Below are positions 1 to 14,500 of a stretch of DNA of 64,000 nt, one piece after another. Origin of the DNA: Buxus sempervirens (lineage: Eukaryota > Streptophyta > Magnoliopsida > Buxales > Buxaceae); contig OX387193.1 in assembly GCA_947561395.2 (NCBI GenBank), forward strand, positions 2,666,001 through 2,730,000, written 5' to 3'. The notes under the pieces are model-generated. The model worked only from the letters and a program-made list of their open reading frames with translations, searched no databases and was not told the DNA's origin. Numbering within the stretch: position 1 is the stretch's first letter; each line of letters begins with the position of its first letter. The position numbers and the translations under genes were made by a program.

Positions 1-576
1 TTTCTTTTGCAAAGCTGGCACGTAACGTAAAGCATGTACAGGTGTGTAAATATTCCCTGTTAGTGGCTTCGTACACGTGCAAAGCATCAAAGTTCAAGTC
101 CACTCGTTAGCATATAAGAGAACGGGCCGGTACGCGGCCTAATGGGCGTGCCGTTGGGCAAGCCCGCGGACCGACACAATCCAGCATGCCGTGCTGCCCA
201 CGTGGTTCGCCGGCTGTGCCCCGCTGGCCGAGGGCCCAATAGTGCTGGTACGGCATGGTTAATGGTTTGCTGCCAGGGTCAGCCAGACTTTAAACATGCT
301 AAGCCGTATCGTGCTCATGCCAACCTAACCTGATAAACAATCCTACCGGGATGTGTAGTGACGGGATAAGTGGTTCATCCATTCCCGTGAAGTTTGGTAG
401 CTACGTTTAAGTCTGGTAGGTACATATACATGCTAATTATTAAAGGTGAAGTTATTTGTGGCATGCATAAAATTTTTAAATTGAATTACCGACCATAGCA
501 ACGAGGGGTGCCACGTACAGTTTTGTGGTGAATTATTGTACCATGGTGCATCCCGTATTGTTAAATGGGGATGCAG
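1..576. other. left-edge intergenic sequence, no gene seen
   Basis: No coding region is supported. Positions 120-330 are GC-rich, with recurring GGC/GCC and GTGCTG words and one short open frame without recognisable domains. This looks like repeat-derived sequence, but I could not assign a family. The rest is AT-rich spacer ending at the 8-bp duplication that borders the next element. Confidence 0.5.
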
Positions 577-1243
577 CTAGGAGTGGCAATTTATCAGGCC
601 AGGCTTAAGAGCTTATATAAGTACTTTAGGGCTTGCCCAAGCCCGGGCCTGCCCTGATTTTGGGCTTAGAAATCATGCCCAAGCCCGATCCTAATAAAAG
701 TAGAGTTGTCCAAGCCCGGCCCTATTTGGCCCGCTTTTTTTTACAAATGATTAATTTTTTTTAATCATGAAACAAAAAACAAGGCATTTTGAAGCTTAGT
801 TAAATCCTAAAAGAAGACAATGAAACCGCATGTTCACTAACAAATTGTTGTATTTAACATTCCGAAGCACAAAAATTCTGATGTACGTTCAACATATATT
901 TGATAAGAAATGTTTTTTTGAGACTTGAATACAAAAGATACATGTACTATTAGAAAGTTTCTATAGTGCTTAGGAAAATTAAATCCCACAATCCAAATAC
1001 ATAAAAGCATGTAAAATATGTTAAACTAATCAACTTTAAATAAGATGTCTTGTTGGAGAGTAATAGGGCTGGCATGGGCCGATTTAGGTTAAAATAAACT
1101 CACCCAAGCCCGACCCTAAATATTACGGGCTCTTAAAATCCGGGCCAAGCTAGCTTGCTAGGCCTAAAAATCATGCCCAAGCCTGATTAAAACCAGGGCA
1201 GGAGGGTCGGGTTTGGCAGGCCGGGCTAGAAATTACCACCCCT
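577..1243. mobile_element. hAT-like non-autonomous element (MITE)
   Basis: The segment starts CTAGGAGTGGCAATTT and ends AAATTACCACCCCT, giving imperfect inverted termini. It is bordered by GGATGCAG (569-576) and AGATGCAG (1244-1251), an 8-bp duplication with one mismatch, which is the hAT target-site length. The subterminal parts are rich in GGGC/GCCC words in opposite orientations, including repeats of CCCAAGCCCG. There is no transposase. It belongs to the same broad class as the elements at 17944-18438 and 26280-26840. Family membership is inferred from terminus pattern and TSD size. Confidence 0.65.
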
Positions 1244-1383
1244 AGATGCAGCCCTTTTGCACAACGTTGATGCATCCCCATTTGCATTCCGGTTATAAAA
1301 TTTTTAAATTGAATTATAAAAAATGAACTATTGGGTGCAACCCTTTTGTCAGACCATTTCCTCCGGTTCCGCTACATGCTTTC

Positions 1384-1755
1384 AAAGTGAAACGGATGGA
1401 TGGATGCTGTCTTAATAGAAGGGCCACACCCCGTAACCCCATCCCAGCCCGTGATAGTACGACACCACGAACTGTAATGCACCAGAGAAACACACATTCC
1501 CCTTTTGCGCAACCTTCAACAATCCCCGTTTAATAGCACAAGGAATGCCATGCACAATTTTATTCTTGTAGGGTATTAGGGGCCACACGTTAGTATTGCA
1601 CGGTTTGCAACTAAGCATAGATAGTTGATGTCTTTTGTGGAAATGCATTTCACCTAGTGCTATAATCTAGTGGTACCATAGAACCATTGAGTGGGATGTG
1701 TTTTGGGATGTGGGCTCCCTATTGAAACGAAGCATCCATCCACATGTTTCACTTT
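1384..1755. mobile_element. foldback MITE upstream of FTSH11
   Basis: The ends are long imperfect inverted repeats. AAAGTGAAACGGATGGATGG at 1384-1403 pairs with the segment ending GTTTCACTTT at 1746-1755, and similarity continues for about 45 nt through a GGGCCACACCCC-type block. No coding capacity and no clear TSD were seen. Part of its right half (about 1640-1715) resembles, in inverse orientation, the stretch at 1985-2045 that carries CCCCAAAACACATC and GGTACCATAAGAATCTGG. A related fragment may therefore follow it. A Mutator-like or foldback origin is possible but unproven. Confidence 0.5.
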
Positions 1756-2573
1756 GATCCCATTGAGTGGCACTAGATGAAATGCCATCCTTTTTTGTGG
1801 TAATGTATTAATTTTTTTTTGGGGAGATGGATTCATTTAGTGTGTTCCATGATAGAATGAACATTTTTATACTCTATCACGAGGGCCTCACATCCCAAAA
1901 TATACACGTAGTAGTATATAGATCGCTTCACCTGGGATCACTTGGTGAGATCAACGTGAAACTAAAGGAGGGATGCCCGTTCCAATCAGGGCCACACCCC
2001 AAAACACATCTCAGTCGGTGGTTTCACGGTACCATAAGAATCTGGGAGTACAAATGAAAAGAGTTCGAATAGATATAGACAGACATGCAATAATGCAATG
2101 CACCAATCCGAATCCGTCTTGTTGGCTGGTGGGATCTTTAACCACGACGTGGTTTTAGGAAGACTGATTGGGTCCCACTTGAAACATTTATCATGGTCAA
2201 AAAAATATTGGCGGTAAAATACTCTATATGACAGCTCTCACGATAACTTCAGGACCATTTCAAGCAAACTTGTCCGGTTCGATTTGCATAGCCGGTGCTT
2301 CCAAGCGACTCAGCCACGAGTCACGAATCGGTCATATATGCGCAGTTCTCTTGATTAGTCAACCAAGTAAACGGCCCCGAGGGGGCGCCAATTTCAATTG
2401 GGATAAGGTTTCCGTCCAATCCCCTCTTCTCTCTTCCGATTGATTGTGAGGTTCACAAGCATAAGTCATTGCTCTTCCTCAACGCAAACACAGAGAGAGA
2501 GAGAAGCATAGAAATCCTCTTTAACCCTAATTTATTGTGAATTGTACAGAGATAAACAAACCCTAATTCGAGC
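1756..2573 (+). promoter_or_regulatory. FTSH11 upstream region and 5' leader
   Basis: This region separates the foldback element from the FTSH11 start codon. It includes the related repeat piece at about 1985-2045. The last 150 nt look like a plant 5' leader: CT-rich sequence, then a short GA run near 2490-2505, then the start codon in the context GAGCATGACC. No TATA box could be picked with confidence. The transcription start is not visible from sequence alone. Confidence 0.35.
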
Positions 2574-5500
2574 ATGACCGCTCTTCAAGCTTCTCTTCTG
2601 TGCAGGACTCCGTGCTCTCATTTCTATTGCTCAAGACGTCCTCACCTCTCTATAGCCAGCCTCAAGCGTTACAAGTCAGTCAACTCTGCTGTTTTGGTTA
2701 CTCCGTTTAAATATAACTCCTGGAATTCTCAGTTTCATCGTCACCGGTCGGTAATTCCTTGTGCATTGCAGTCGGAAAATGCGAATTCAAGCTCTGACTC
2801 GAGTTTCTCTAGCACAGATCCTAATGATGGCTTTGGAGAAAGGCCACGGGAAGAGTTTCCCGAGGAAATTAACGGTGAAAGCTCGCGAACGGTGATTGAC
2901 GGCTCAGTAAAGGAGGGCGAGGAGTTAAGGAACGATAGCTCGGAAGTCGAAGTTGTTTCTGAATCGGGGAATTCTCCGGAGAGAGAGGAAGTGGAGAATG
3001 GGCTTCCTCTGGTGGTGTTTTTGACAGGAGTGTTTGCTTCCTTAAGAAGAGGATTCGAAAAAATTTCATTCTCTGAATGGTTGGATTGGTGGCCGTTTTG
3101 GCGGCAGGGGAAACGGTTGGACCGATTGTTTGCTGAAGCTGATGCCAATCCAAAGGACGCGGCGAAACAAAGTGCTCTATATGCCGAGCTCAATAAGCAC
3201 AGGTTTTCATTTGCTATGTCATTGTCTGCATTATTTTCGAACTCATCTTTCTTTCCTTTTTAAGGTTTGTAGGGATAGATGTAATTGTAAAATCTACTTA
3301 ATATTTCTTGTTAGGGTCCGCGATTTTATTTGTCCCTTTTCTTTACCTGAAATTTAGGGGTTCCATGGGATTTTAAAATATACATCTGTAACCTTCTTGG
3401 CAATACAATGTTAACTTTAAGCAAAGTTGCAACCTGGAGCATCAGTGTTTTATTGTTTTCCACTTACCATTGGCATGTTAACTTGTACTTTTGTCATGCC
3501 AACTAAATTACTTGTGAATCTACGCTCATAATGCTTGGCTGATGTATTGCATTATAACCAAAAGTCTTTATCTTAATCCAACTTGGTCACCAATTTTGGA
3601 AAAAAGAAAAAAACAAAGAGAAACAGAAAATACGGTGGATTGGCTGAACCTTACTCTTTAATTCTATAGAGGCCATTTGTTTTAGACCTAATTGACTGTG
3701 TTTATTGATGTTTAAAAAACAGGAATGGAAAGAGGGGAAAAAAGACAACCCATCAAATGCAGTATCTGCTATTAGGTTTTAATTTTAAAAATTTTTTTTT
3801 TCATTTTCTATTTAGGAATATTAGCTACATTTATCATTTTTTCGTGAGATACCTACATATGTTTTTTGTTTTGTTGAGATAAAATTGTAGCTGATTTTTG
3901 AAGGCTGTATTAAATTAAATTAGCTTGATGTATTCATACAATTTTTTATTAGGTATTTAAATATTTTATATTTCTTGACTTACTGTGAAGCCGTCCGATA
4001 TTTTTGGCAGTCCTGATTCTGTCATCAGACGTTTTGAGCAAAGGGATCATGCAGTAGACAGTAAAGGTGTGGCGGAATATCTTCGAGCGCTTGTGGTTAC
4101 CAATGCTATAGCAGAATACCTTCCAGATGAGCGATCTGGGAAGCCTTCTAGTCTTCCTGCATTGGTAATTAACATTGCCTCCATCCACCCTATCTTCCTT
4201 TTTGTTTCTAATGTTATCCTGGTGGCACATTTGTATGTTCATTTACTATGGTACAAAACACAATGTAATACCCCTTCCAATGTTTCTATTGTTCCAGATG
4301 CTTTCAAAGTTTTGGCTTGTAATATTCTAATCTACTTGTCCTCTCGACCCAAGTATAATTTTCCTTTAGTACCAATGCATTGCATATGCATGTTTGTCTA
4401 ATTGTCTTGCATATCTTGAATATTTTGCTTCAAAGCATTCCCTTCTATTTACGATTCATTGCTTTTCCTTTTATTTTAGGATTTGATTTTGAATATTCGA
4501 TTTTAGCAGTTTGCCAGAAAACTGATATCAAACTTGTTCAAATAGTTGCAAGAGTTGAAGCAGCGTGCATCGGACAACATGGACGAGCCTTTTCTGAGTC
4601 CTGGAATATCTGAAAAGCAGCCTTTGCATGTAGTAATGGTAAGGAATTGTACATAAGTAGTTCGGTGTTCATGCTGCTAGGAATCTGCATAGCCATTGCT
4701 AATTGCTATATATCAGCTAGAATAGCTTAAAAGGATGCTAGTTTTTTTTCCCCTGTGCATATGCTATTTTTAGCCTTGTGTTGCGTTTTAGACTTGGAAG
4801 TGTAGTTTATGTTTTTCATTTTGTTAGGTTGATCCTAAATTATCAAATAGATCAACACGCTTTGCTCAAGAGCTTATCTCAACCATCTTGTTCACTGTTG
4901 CTGTTGGCTTGATGTGGTATGATCTTTTCATCCCCTATTCTTTCTTGATTCATTATTATGCAAATCCATTGTATACTCAGCTACCTTATAGGTGATGTAA
5001 ATCAACATGAGAATTGTGTGTGTTGTGTGCATTTGTATGTATATGTGTGTACAACTTTATGTGGAAAGGGTTAGCGGAAAGTATTCATCATACCTGAAAG
5101 TGCATAATATTGCACCATCATTATATCGGGGCCTTGTTGGAGGGATGTGTAATTTTAAAGCATAGCGTGGGCTTCTACAGGATCTATAAAGGCTCAAAAC
5201 ACAATTGGTGTGCACTGAAATTCTGCCAGTTATTACTAGGGTTCGTCCAAGAGGCCCTTTAACGATCCATTACAAAGATCCAGTAGAATAAAATTCGCAG
5301 AACTGGTCCAATTGAATGTAATTTTAATTGCTAGAGATACCAGAACTTGAAGTTATCTCATTGTTGTGTATCTTCCCATTATTGTATTTTCTCATGAATG
5401 TTTCTTCATTTCACTGTTACTTTGGTGTGTGGTTACCATTGCCAGGGTAATGGGTGCTGCTGCACTTCAAAAGTATGTAGGAAGCTTAGGTGGGATAGGT

Positions 5501-8500
5501 ACTTCTGGTGTTGGCTCAAGTTCATCTTATTCGCCAAAGGATTTGAACAAAGAAGTTACGCCAGAGAAGGTAAAATTTTATGTTCTATGTATTTGAAGTT
5601 TGCCTTGAGCTTAATTTTACCTAGGGATGCTAATAAATTCCCTTATTATTTCATTTGTTTTTAAACCTTTCTTCAAACTATACTCACTTAAACATCAGTC
5701 CTGTTATGCTGCCCTAACTAGTTCACTAAATTGCAGAATATAAAAACCTTTAAGGATGTCAAAGGCTGCGATGATGCAAAGCAGGAACTTGAGGAAGTAG
5801 TAGAGTATCTTAAAAACCCATCGAAGTTCACTCGCCTTGGAGGAAAGTTGCCAAAGGTTTGTTCAAGATATTGGCACTTTTGTTCAATTTTCTTTTTGTA
5901 AAATGCTCTGCTATGTCTATATTATGTACAATATTGTGGCTCATTGTTATATAATGTTCAGGTAGGATTAATAATTTTTGGAAGGCCATTTTTATACATA
6001 TGTTTAATTGTTGTGTGTGTGTGATGTGCGGTGTTCTTTAATTGAGATTGAATGTCATCATCTGATTGTTATTTCCGTTATAATAATACTAATGCTGGTT
6101 CCTTTGCATTCTGTGGATTATTTACCATTATCCTTGGTAATTATTCTGAGCAGTTATCTTCCCTATTGCACTCTTAAAATTTAGAATTTTCATTTGCATA
6201 ATCTTTTTAGCTATGCTTTGCATAATCTTTTTTCTTCTTCTAGGTTACTGGATGAGCTAATAGGTACTTTTTTTGTAGGGTATTCTTCTGACAGGAGCAC
6301 CTGGGACAGGGAAGACTCTTCTTGCTAAGGTGAAGAGATGCGTCAACTCTCTCTCTCTCTCTCGGGGACAATTTTCCTTACATTATTTCTTGGATTTTTT
6401 ACATGTCTCATACTAATTGAATTTATCTACCCATACTTGTGGAAAAATTTATTAGATGTTACATGATCATCATTTATTTACTTTGGCCTTTTATTTATTT
6501 ATTTGGATTTTTTTTATTTTATTTTTGTGCATTTAGAAGCTTATTGGACATGGTTGGTTCTACTCAAACTTTTTGCTTATATGATATATGTTAATTTGAT
6601 TGTTGAGAATATGTCTCATGAAACTCCACAAATGTTTTACTACCAAAAAAAAAAACTCCACAAATGTTTGCTTTTCTTTCTATATCTCTTATACACCGTT
6701 GGTCTCAAGCTCGGGTAAAAGGAAGGTAATTTTAGGTTAGTAGCCATGTAAAAAATTCTGCTAAATCTAAATATGACATGAATATTGACTTAGACTCCTG
6801 TATAGATGCTAGGGCGTTGTTCAGAAACAGCGGGCTGCAATGGAACCCAGTTACTGTGAGAAATGAGCAAGGGTTACAGTGTCCTCCGTAAATGACGCAT
6901 TGCAGCATCTCTCGGTTGTAGTGAGAAGTGAACAAGCGTTCTAGCGTCAAGTTGAACAAATTTGAATAAAGAAGCTAGTCCAAGAGTATAGGGTTTGCTT
7001 AGGTACTTGGAAGTTAGAATATAGGAACTTTAATAGGGAAGAAACTAGAGTTTATTAAATATTATTAAAGAAGACAAATAAATATAATATGTTTACAAGA
7101 AACTAAATGGAATAGGGGGTAAGGCTAAGGAGGTTAATGAATATAAACTTTCTTGAACAAGGAAATGTAACAATAGAAGTAGGGTTGGAATAATGGTGGA
7201 TGAAAATATGAAAAATAATTTTATTGGTGTTAGAATAATTAGCAATAAAATAATGTTGATTTAGTATGGGTGAAGAAATTTTAAACTTTATTAGTGTCTA
7301 TGCACTTTAAGTAGGTTTAGATGACAATATTAAATTGCCTTTTTGGGAACAAATAGAGGGGCTGATACAAGGCTTATATGAATGCGAAAGGATATTTATA
7401 AGAGGGCACTTAAATGGTCATGTAGGAGATGTAAGTGATAGTTATAGTAGAATTCATGGAGGAAGAGGCTTTGGTCAAAGGAATAAAATGGGAAAACTGG
7501 TCCTTGAGTTCGCAGTGGCCTCTAACCTTGCTTTGGCAAGCATCTTTTTCAATAAGAGAATTGAAAATTTGGTGGCTTTTAAGAGGGGATCAAATTAGTG
7601 TCAAATTGACGCTTTTCTTCTTAGAAGTGATCTAGATACTTGTAGAGATTGTAAAGTTATTCTAGGTGAGAGCTTAGCCTCACAACTTAGGTTAATTGTG
7701 ATGGATATTTGTCTTAATAAGTGGGAGAAAGACAAATACAATGAAACGAAGCTAAAAATAAAAAGCTGAAAGTGAAGTATTCTCCTAAGGTATTTGTCTT
7801 ACAAATCCTTTGGTTAAAAGTTATTCTCCTAAGTTTCCAGGCATGCTCGGGACTGAAGATCAACCTAGCCAAAAGTGAAGTATTTGAAATTGGGAAGGTA
7901 CAGAATTTTTCTAGGCTAAGCCAAGAGTTGGGTTGTAAAAAAGCAAACCTTTCAACTACATACCTTGGGATCCCTTTGGGAGCCGGATACAAGAAGGCAT
8001 CTACATGGAACCCAATTATAGAAATAATGGAGAAGAAACTTGCATCATGGAAGAGCTGCATTTTATCAAAAGTGGAAAGATGACGTTGATTAGAAGTGTA
8101 CTAGCAAGTGTTCCAGCCTTTTTTATGTCCATATTGAAGATTCCCACGGCGGTGGCTAAGAGATTGGAACAAATCCAGAGAAACTTTTTGTGGGAAGGTC
8201 CAGGTGGGGAAGGCAAATACCACTTAGTAGCTTGGAATTAGTTATGTAAACTAAAAGATGAAAGAGGCTTGGGACTGAGACCACTGGTGTTGTTCAATAA
8301 AGCACTCTCTCAGAAATGGATTTGGAGATTTGGGAATGAAGAAGGTAATCTGTGGAGAGAGATCGTGAAGCAGAAATGCGGTTCTTCTTCTTCGGGATGG
8401 TTTCCTAGCCCCTCAAAAGGTCCATTTGGTATTAGCTTATGGAGACCTATTGTGAAACTAACTGAATCTGTTGAGAAGAAGTGTAAATATAGAGTTGGAA

Positions 8501-11500
8501 ACGGGCTGCATATCAGATTTTGGAAGGATATTTGGAGTGGTAATGCAAGGTTAAAGGAGAGATTCCCTATGATATACAACATATGCAAAAATAAGGATGC
8601 ATTGATTTGTGATTATGTTATGAGAAACGATGCTGGAGTTGTTTGGAATGTGTACTTAAGAAGGAATTTGTTGGATTGGGAAGTCAACAACTATGTAGAA
8701 TTGTTGGGAGAACTATATAGTGCTGAAGTGGGGATGGAGGAGGATAGAAGGGTTTGGTCAAAAGAGAAATCTAGAGTGTTTTTAGTCAAATCAGCATTCG
8801 TAGACCTTAATTCCTCTGGTATGAAGTCCCGGGCTTTTGAAGAAATCTGGTCAAATCCAATACCCAGTAAGGTGTCTTTCTTTATGTGGACAGCTCTCCT
8901 AGATAAGATACTAACGTTAGACCACCTGAAAAATTGGGGTTGGCAACTTCCAAATTGGTGTTGCATCTGTAAAGAAGAGGAGGAAAATGAGCACACTTAT
9001 TAGTTCATTGTAAAGGTGCTACAAGGTTATGGGGGATGATCTACCAAAAGCTAGGAATATCATGAGTTCAACCTAAGGAGATAAGACAAGTTCTTGAAGC
9101 ATGGGGGAGGAGGAAAGGTAAATCTTATAGAGACCTAATATGGAACTCTATTCCTTCAGCTATTGCTTGGGTGATCTGGAAAGAGAGAAATAGAAGGACT
9201 TTTCAAAATATTGAAAGGAAGGAGACAACATTAGATCGAGCTGTCCTGAGATTAATATGATAGAACTCCTCTATTAGTACCCCAAGCTCGTTCACTCCTC
9301 TGGGATTCACGGCAGCGATTCGGCAAGATTGAGCATTACAATTGAAGAATAGAAGAAATAAGAAGATGAAGAGGACTGTAATTTGTATTAAACTGTAACT
9401 GAATGATTACATTAATGGAGGTGTTCGAGAGACCTCCCCTCTCCAATTTTGCTCATACAATTTCCATGCCTCTCCTCTCTTCCTCTCTCTGCTTTTTGAT
9501 TGTTTGTAACAAACTCCCCAACAGACAAAGTCCACGTCATCTCGGTTATCATTCTCCACTACTAACACTAACCAATTCCTAACCAACTCAGCATCAGTTT
9601 GGCTTCTCGTGAGTCCCTCTCTTGGGCTAAAGAGTTGCATGACGTGGCTGCTCTTCCTCTCCTGACATGGCTGCTCTTCCTCTCCTGGTGTATGTGAATC
9701 GAATTGGAGGTATGTTGCCCCTTGGGATCTCATCATTACTCCTGGCCCATTTAAGCACCTTGTCCTCAAGGTGAAAGTGGGGAAATTGCTGGTTAATGGA
9801 GTCAACAGGTTCCCATGAAGACTCAAAGGCTGGTAAGCCTTTCCACTGTATTAACACCTTTGGAGATGGCGGTTGACATAGCTGATTAGTGCGTACGCCC
9901 AGCACTTGTGCTGGTTCTATCCACCATTCTAACTCGGAAGACAGTGTTGGAGGTAGTGGTTGTCTAAGTTGAGCAGTCCCCACAGCTTTCCGGAGTTGGG
10001 ACACATGAAAAACTGGATGGATGTTCGCTGTTGGAGGAAGAGCTACTTTATAAGCAACTTTACCAATTCGTTGGCTGACGTTGTAGGGCCCGAAATAGCG
10101 TGGTGACAGCTTCTCATTCACCCTCTTAGCCATAGACTTCTGCCTGTATGGTTTGAGCTTAATGTATACCTGCTCCCCAACTTCGAAAGTGACCTCCCTT
10201 CTATGACGATCAGCCATCGTCTTCATCCGATTTTGAACGAGTGTCAGCTGTTCCTTGAGTTCTTCCAACATCAAATCCTGCTGTTGCAGCTATTGTTCCA
10301 CCGAAAAATTTACAGTAGTGGACACTGTGGACTGTCCATACCGAATGATAGGTGGTGGTTCTCTTCCATGCACAATCTGGAAAGGAGTTAGCTTGGTGAA
10401 GGTATGGAATGAGGTGTTATACAAGAATTCTGCCCATGGTAGCCACTTGATCCAAGTGCGAGGCTGGGTGCTCGCGAAACATTGAAGGTATGTTTCCAAA
10501 CACTGATTGACTACTTCGCTTTGCCCATCCGTTTGGGGATGGTACGCAGTGCTTCTACGGAGTGCTGTCTCTTGCAACTTGAACAATTCAGACCAGAAGT
10601 TACTCAAGAAGATCTTATCTCTGTCCATCACTATTGACCGAGGGAAACCATGGAGTCTAACCACATGTTGAATGAAGCATTCAGCTACTGTTGGTGCTGA
10701 AAATGAATGCTTCAATGGAATGAAGTGGCCGTATTTGCTGAGTCTGTCCACAACCACCAAGATAGTGTTGAAACCCATTGAATTTGGTAAACCTTCAATA
10801 AAATCCATCGTGACATCCTCCCATACTGCATTGGGCACTGGTAACGGCTGTAACAAACCTGCCGGTGCTAGTGCTAGATGCTTGTTCCGCTGGCAAACCT
10901 CACACTTGGCTACATACTCCATAATGTCTTTCTTCATTCCCTCCCAAAAGAGTTCCTTGGATAGTCTCTTGTATGTTTTCAGGAATCCGGCATGACCTCC
11001 TAATGGACTCCCATGGAATTCTGCAAGGAGTAGAGGTATGTAAGAAGAACCTTTTACTATGACCAGGTGGTCCTTGTAGTGTAATTGCCCTTGAGTTATT
11101 GTCCATCCTGGTTTGGCGTGTGGATTTGAGAGTAAAGAAGTTTTGATAGCTGCTAGAGTGCTGTCCCTTTCCACCTCTGCTGCAATTTATGCTAAATTCA
11201 GAATTTGGGGAATCGTTAACAAGCCTAACTCCACGGGGGCCACGACTTGAGACAAGGCATTAGTCGCTTTGTTTTCTCCACCCGGCTTATAATGAATCTC
11301 AAAACTAAAGCCCAAGAGCTTGATTAACCATTTTTGGTAATCCGGGTTGACCAATCGCTGCTCCAAAAGATGCTTCAAGCTCTTTTGATCAGTGTGAATG
11401 ACGAAGTGGTGACCAAGTAGATAATGTCGCCACTTCTGTACCGCAAAAACAATCGCCATCAATTCCCTCTCATAGACTGATTTTTGGCGGGCACGAGATG

Positions 11501-14500
11501 AGAATGCCTGATTGAGAAACGCAATGGGCCTCTTCCGTTGGCTCAATACAGCCCCTATCCCCACCCCGGAAGCATCGGTCTCAATAGTGAAGACTTCGTT
11601 GAAGTCAGGAAGTGCCAACACAGGGACTGATGCCATTGCATTCTTGAGGTTTTGAACTGCTGCCGTAGCTTTAGGAGTCCACTTGAAAGAATTCTTGCGC
11701 AACAATTAAGTGGAGCAGCAATTTGTCCATAATTCTGCACAAAACATCGGTAATAGCCCGTCAACCCCAGAAAACCGCGAAGCTCCTTGGTGGTCCTAGG
11801 GATCGGCCAGCGCACCATGGCATTGATTTTTTTCCAAATCAGCCTTCACACCCTCCGCTGAAATCAAGTGCTCAAGATACTCCAACTGAGTTTGGCAAAA
11901 TAGGCACTTCTTGGGGTTGGCGAACAGTTCTTGGCTTCGTAAAATGGAGAGCACCTCTAGTAGATGTTGGTGATGTGCTGCCAAGGAAGGGCTATATATT
12001 AGTATGTCATCAAAGAAAATGAGTACTGACCTCCGGAGGATCCCTTTAAACAATGAGTTCATCAAGGCCTGAAAAGTAGCCAGGGCGTTTGTCAATCCGA
12101 ACGGCATGACTAAGAACTCGTAGTGCCCCTCATGTGTGCGAAACGCCATCTTGGGTATATCTTCTGCCCGCACTCGGATTTGATGGTACCCTAACTTCAA
12201 ATCCAGCTTCGAAAAATACTTGGCTCCATTTAACTCATCTAGTAGCTCATCTATTGCTGGAATTGGGAAGCGATTTGGTACTGTGGCCTGGTTTAATGCT
12301 CTGTAATCCACGCAAAAGCGCCAACTTCCATCCTTCTTCTTAACCAATAAGACCGGACTGGAGAAAGGGCTGGAACTTGGTTGTATCACCCCTGCAGCAA
12401 GCATCTCAGCCACCAATCGCTCAATTTCATTCTTCTGGGCATGGGGGTAGTGATATGTTCTCACATTGATCGGCCTACTTCCCTCCTTCAAATTTATAGC
12501 ATGATCTTGGTCACGAATTGGGGGCAACCCTTTTGGTTCCTGAAAAACATCGTGGAAATCCGCAAGCAATTCTCGTACCGTAGTAGGCAAACTTTCCTCA
12601 TCGTTGCCCACTTGCTGTGTGGTCACCATAGATCCCAATTCTACTGCCCAACCGGGATCCCCTTGCTGCAGCGTCTTCATCAGGGACTGTAGAGATGGCG
12701 GTGTCTTGCTCAAGCTGGGATCTCCTTGTAATGTTACATAAGAGTTGCCCAACTTGAATTTCATGGTTAATTTCTGCCAATTGAATTGGATATTGCCGAT
12801 TGACGCCAACCATTGAATGCCCAAGATCAGATCAGAACTTCCCAATTCGAGTGGAAGGTAATCTTCCACCACTGTAATTGTCTGCAGCGTTAACACTACG
12901 GCTTTGCAAATTCTGCACCCCTTCACCGCGCTTCTGGTTCCCATCATCACTCCGTAACTGGCCATTCCTGACATAGGTATTTGCAATTTCTTCACCAACT
13001 CCTTGGTGATGAAGTTATGTGTCGCCCCACTGTCGATTAAGACCACCACCTCTGTCTACCCTATTAGGCCTTTGAGTTTCATGGTCCTCGACTCAGTCAA
13101 CCCCACCACCGAGTTGAGAGACAACTCGACATGTCAAACTTGAGCTAACTCATCCTGCTCCTCTTCCTCTTCAAACCCTTTTCCTTCCTTGTTTTCCCCA
13201 TCCTCTTCATTAATGGCTAGCACCTGCAACTCCTTGTTACGGCAGCGGTGACCAATGTGATATTTCTCGTCACATTTGAAGCACAACCCCCTGTCGCGCT
13301 TTGCTTGGATCTCAGCTCCCGTGAGGCACTTGAAGGGAGATCGCTCCGCTGGGGATTGGGTTTGACGTGGGTGGATGGAGATTTGGAGGATGCCCAACTG
13401 ACGGTGCACATCTCTTGTCGAGGCGGAGGTGTCGCAAACACTCGTCCCTGTCTCAGCTTTTCCTTCTCTCGTATCTGGCGTAGGAATTGATTCGGTCTTC
13501 AATCCTTTGCGCAAAATCCATAATCGCTTACAGTCCCATAGGGTTAGACATCATGAGCTCTGCTTGAATTGTCTCCTCCAACCGATTGGCGAAAACGGCA
13601 GATAAGGTTTCTTCGTCTAGATGAGAAGGACAAGATTTCGAACTGCTCTCTGTACTCTCCAATTGTTCCAGACTGCTTGATGGAGAAGAACCGCTGATGC
13701 AGCGATCCTAATCGAGTGTCCCTGAATCGTTGCAAGAGTCGCTGCTTCAGGTGATTCCAGGTTGTCATTGGACGCTTGGATTCCTCCCATTGATACCACA
13801 AAAGCGCGACTCCCTCGAAGCAAATGCCGGCCGCTGCTATCTTCTCCTTCTCCGACAAGCCATTGATGTTGAAGTATCGCTCTGATCTAAACAACCACGA
13901 ATCTGGGTCATTGCCAAAGAAAACCGGCAGTTCCAATTTATGGTGTGAGCTCGTCCAGTTGACCGGGTTCACTTGACCCGGTTCTCCTTCTCCACCGCCT
14001 ACTTCCTCCCCTTGCTTGGAAGTGGCCATTGTTGATTGGACTCCACTCGACTCAGCGTGCTGTCGTTCACCTGAGTTCTGACTCCTCAAGATTGCCTAGA
14101 ATCCATCATCAATTTTTTGGGCTAACGTCTCAACGGTCGACGATAGATCGGTAATTCTTTCCTCCAACACCGGCAGCGTCTCCTCCACCTTGTCCAATCT
14201 CGTTTCCATTCGCGTCACTGGCATTCCCCACAGCCGATCTAGGATCTGATACCAAATTGATAGAACTCCTCTATCAGTACCTCAAGCTTGTTCACTCCTC
14301 TAGGATTCACGGCAGTGATTCGGCAAGATTGAGCATTACAATTGAAGAATAGAAGAAATAAGAAGATGAAGAGGACTGTAATTCGTATTAAACTGTAACT
14401 GAATGATTACATTAATGGAGGTGTTCGAGAGACCTCCCCTCTCCAATTTTGCTCATACAATTTCCATGCCTCTCCTCTCTTCCTCTCTCTGCTTTTTGAT

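Noticed and set aside
3985..4401. Longer open frame around FTSH11 exon 2
   Set aside because: It begins with a non-ATG codon in intron 1 and reads into intron 2. Only 4011-4164 fits the splice phases and the protein family.
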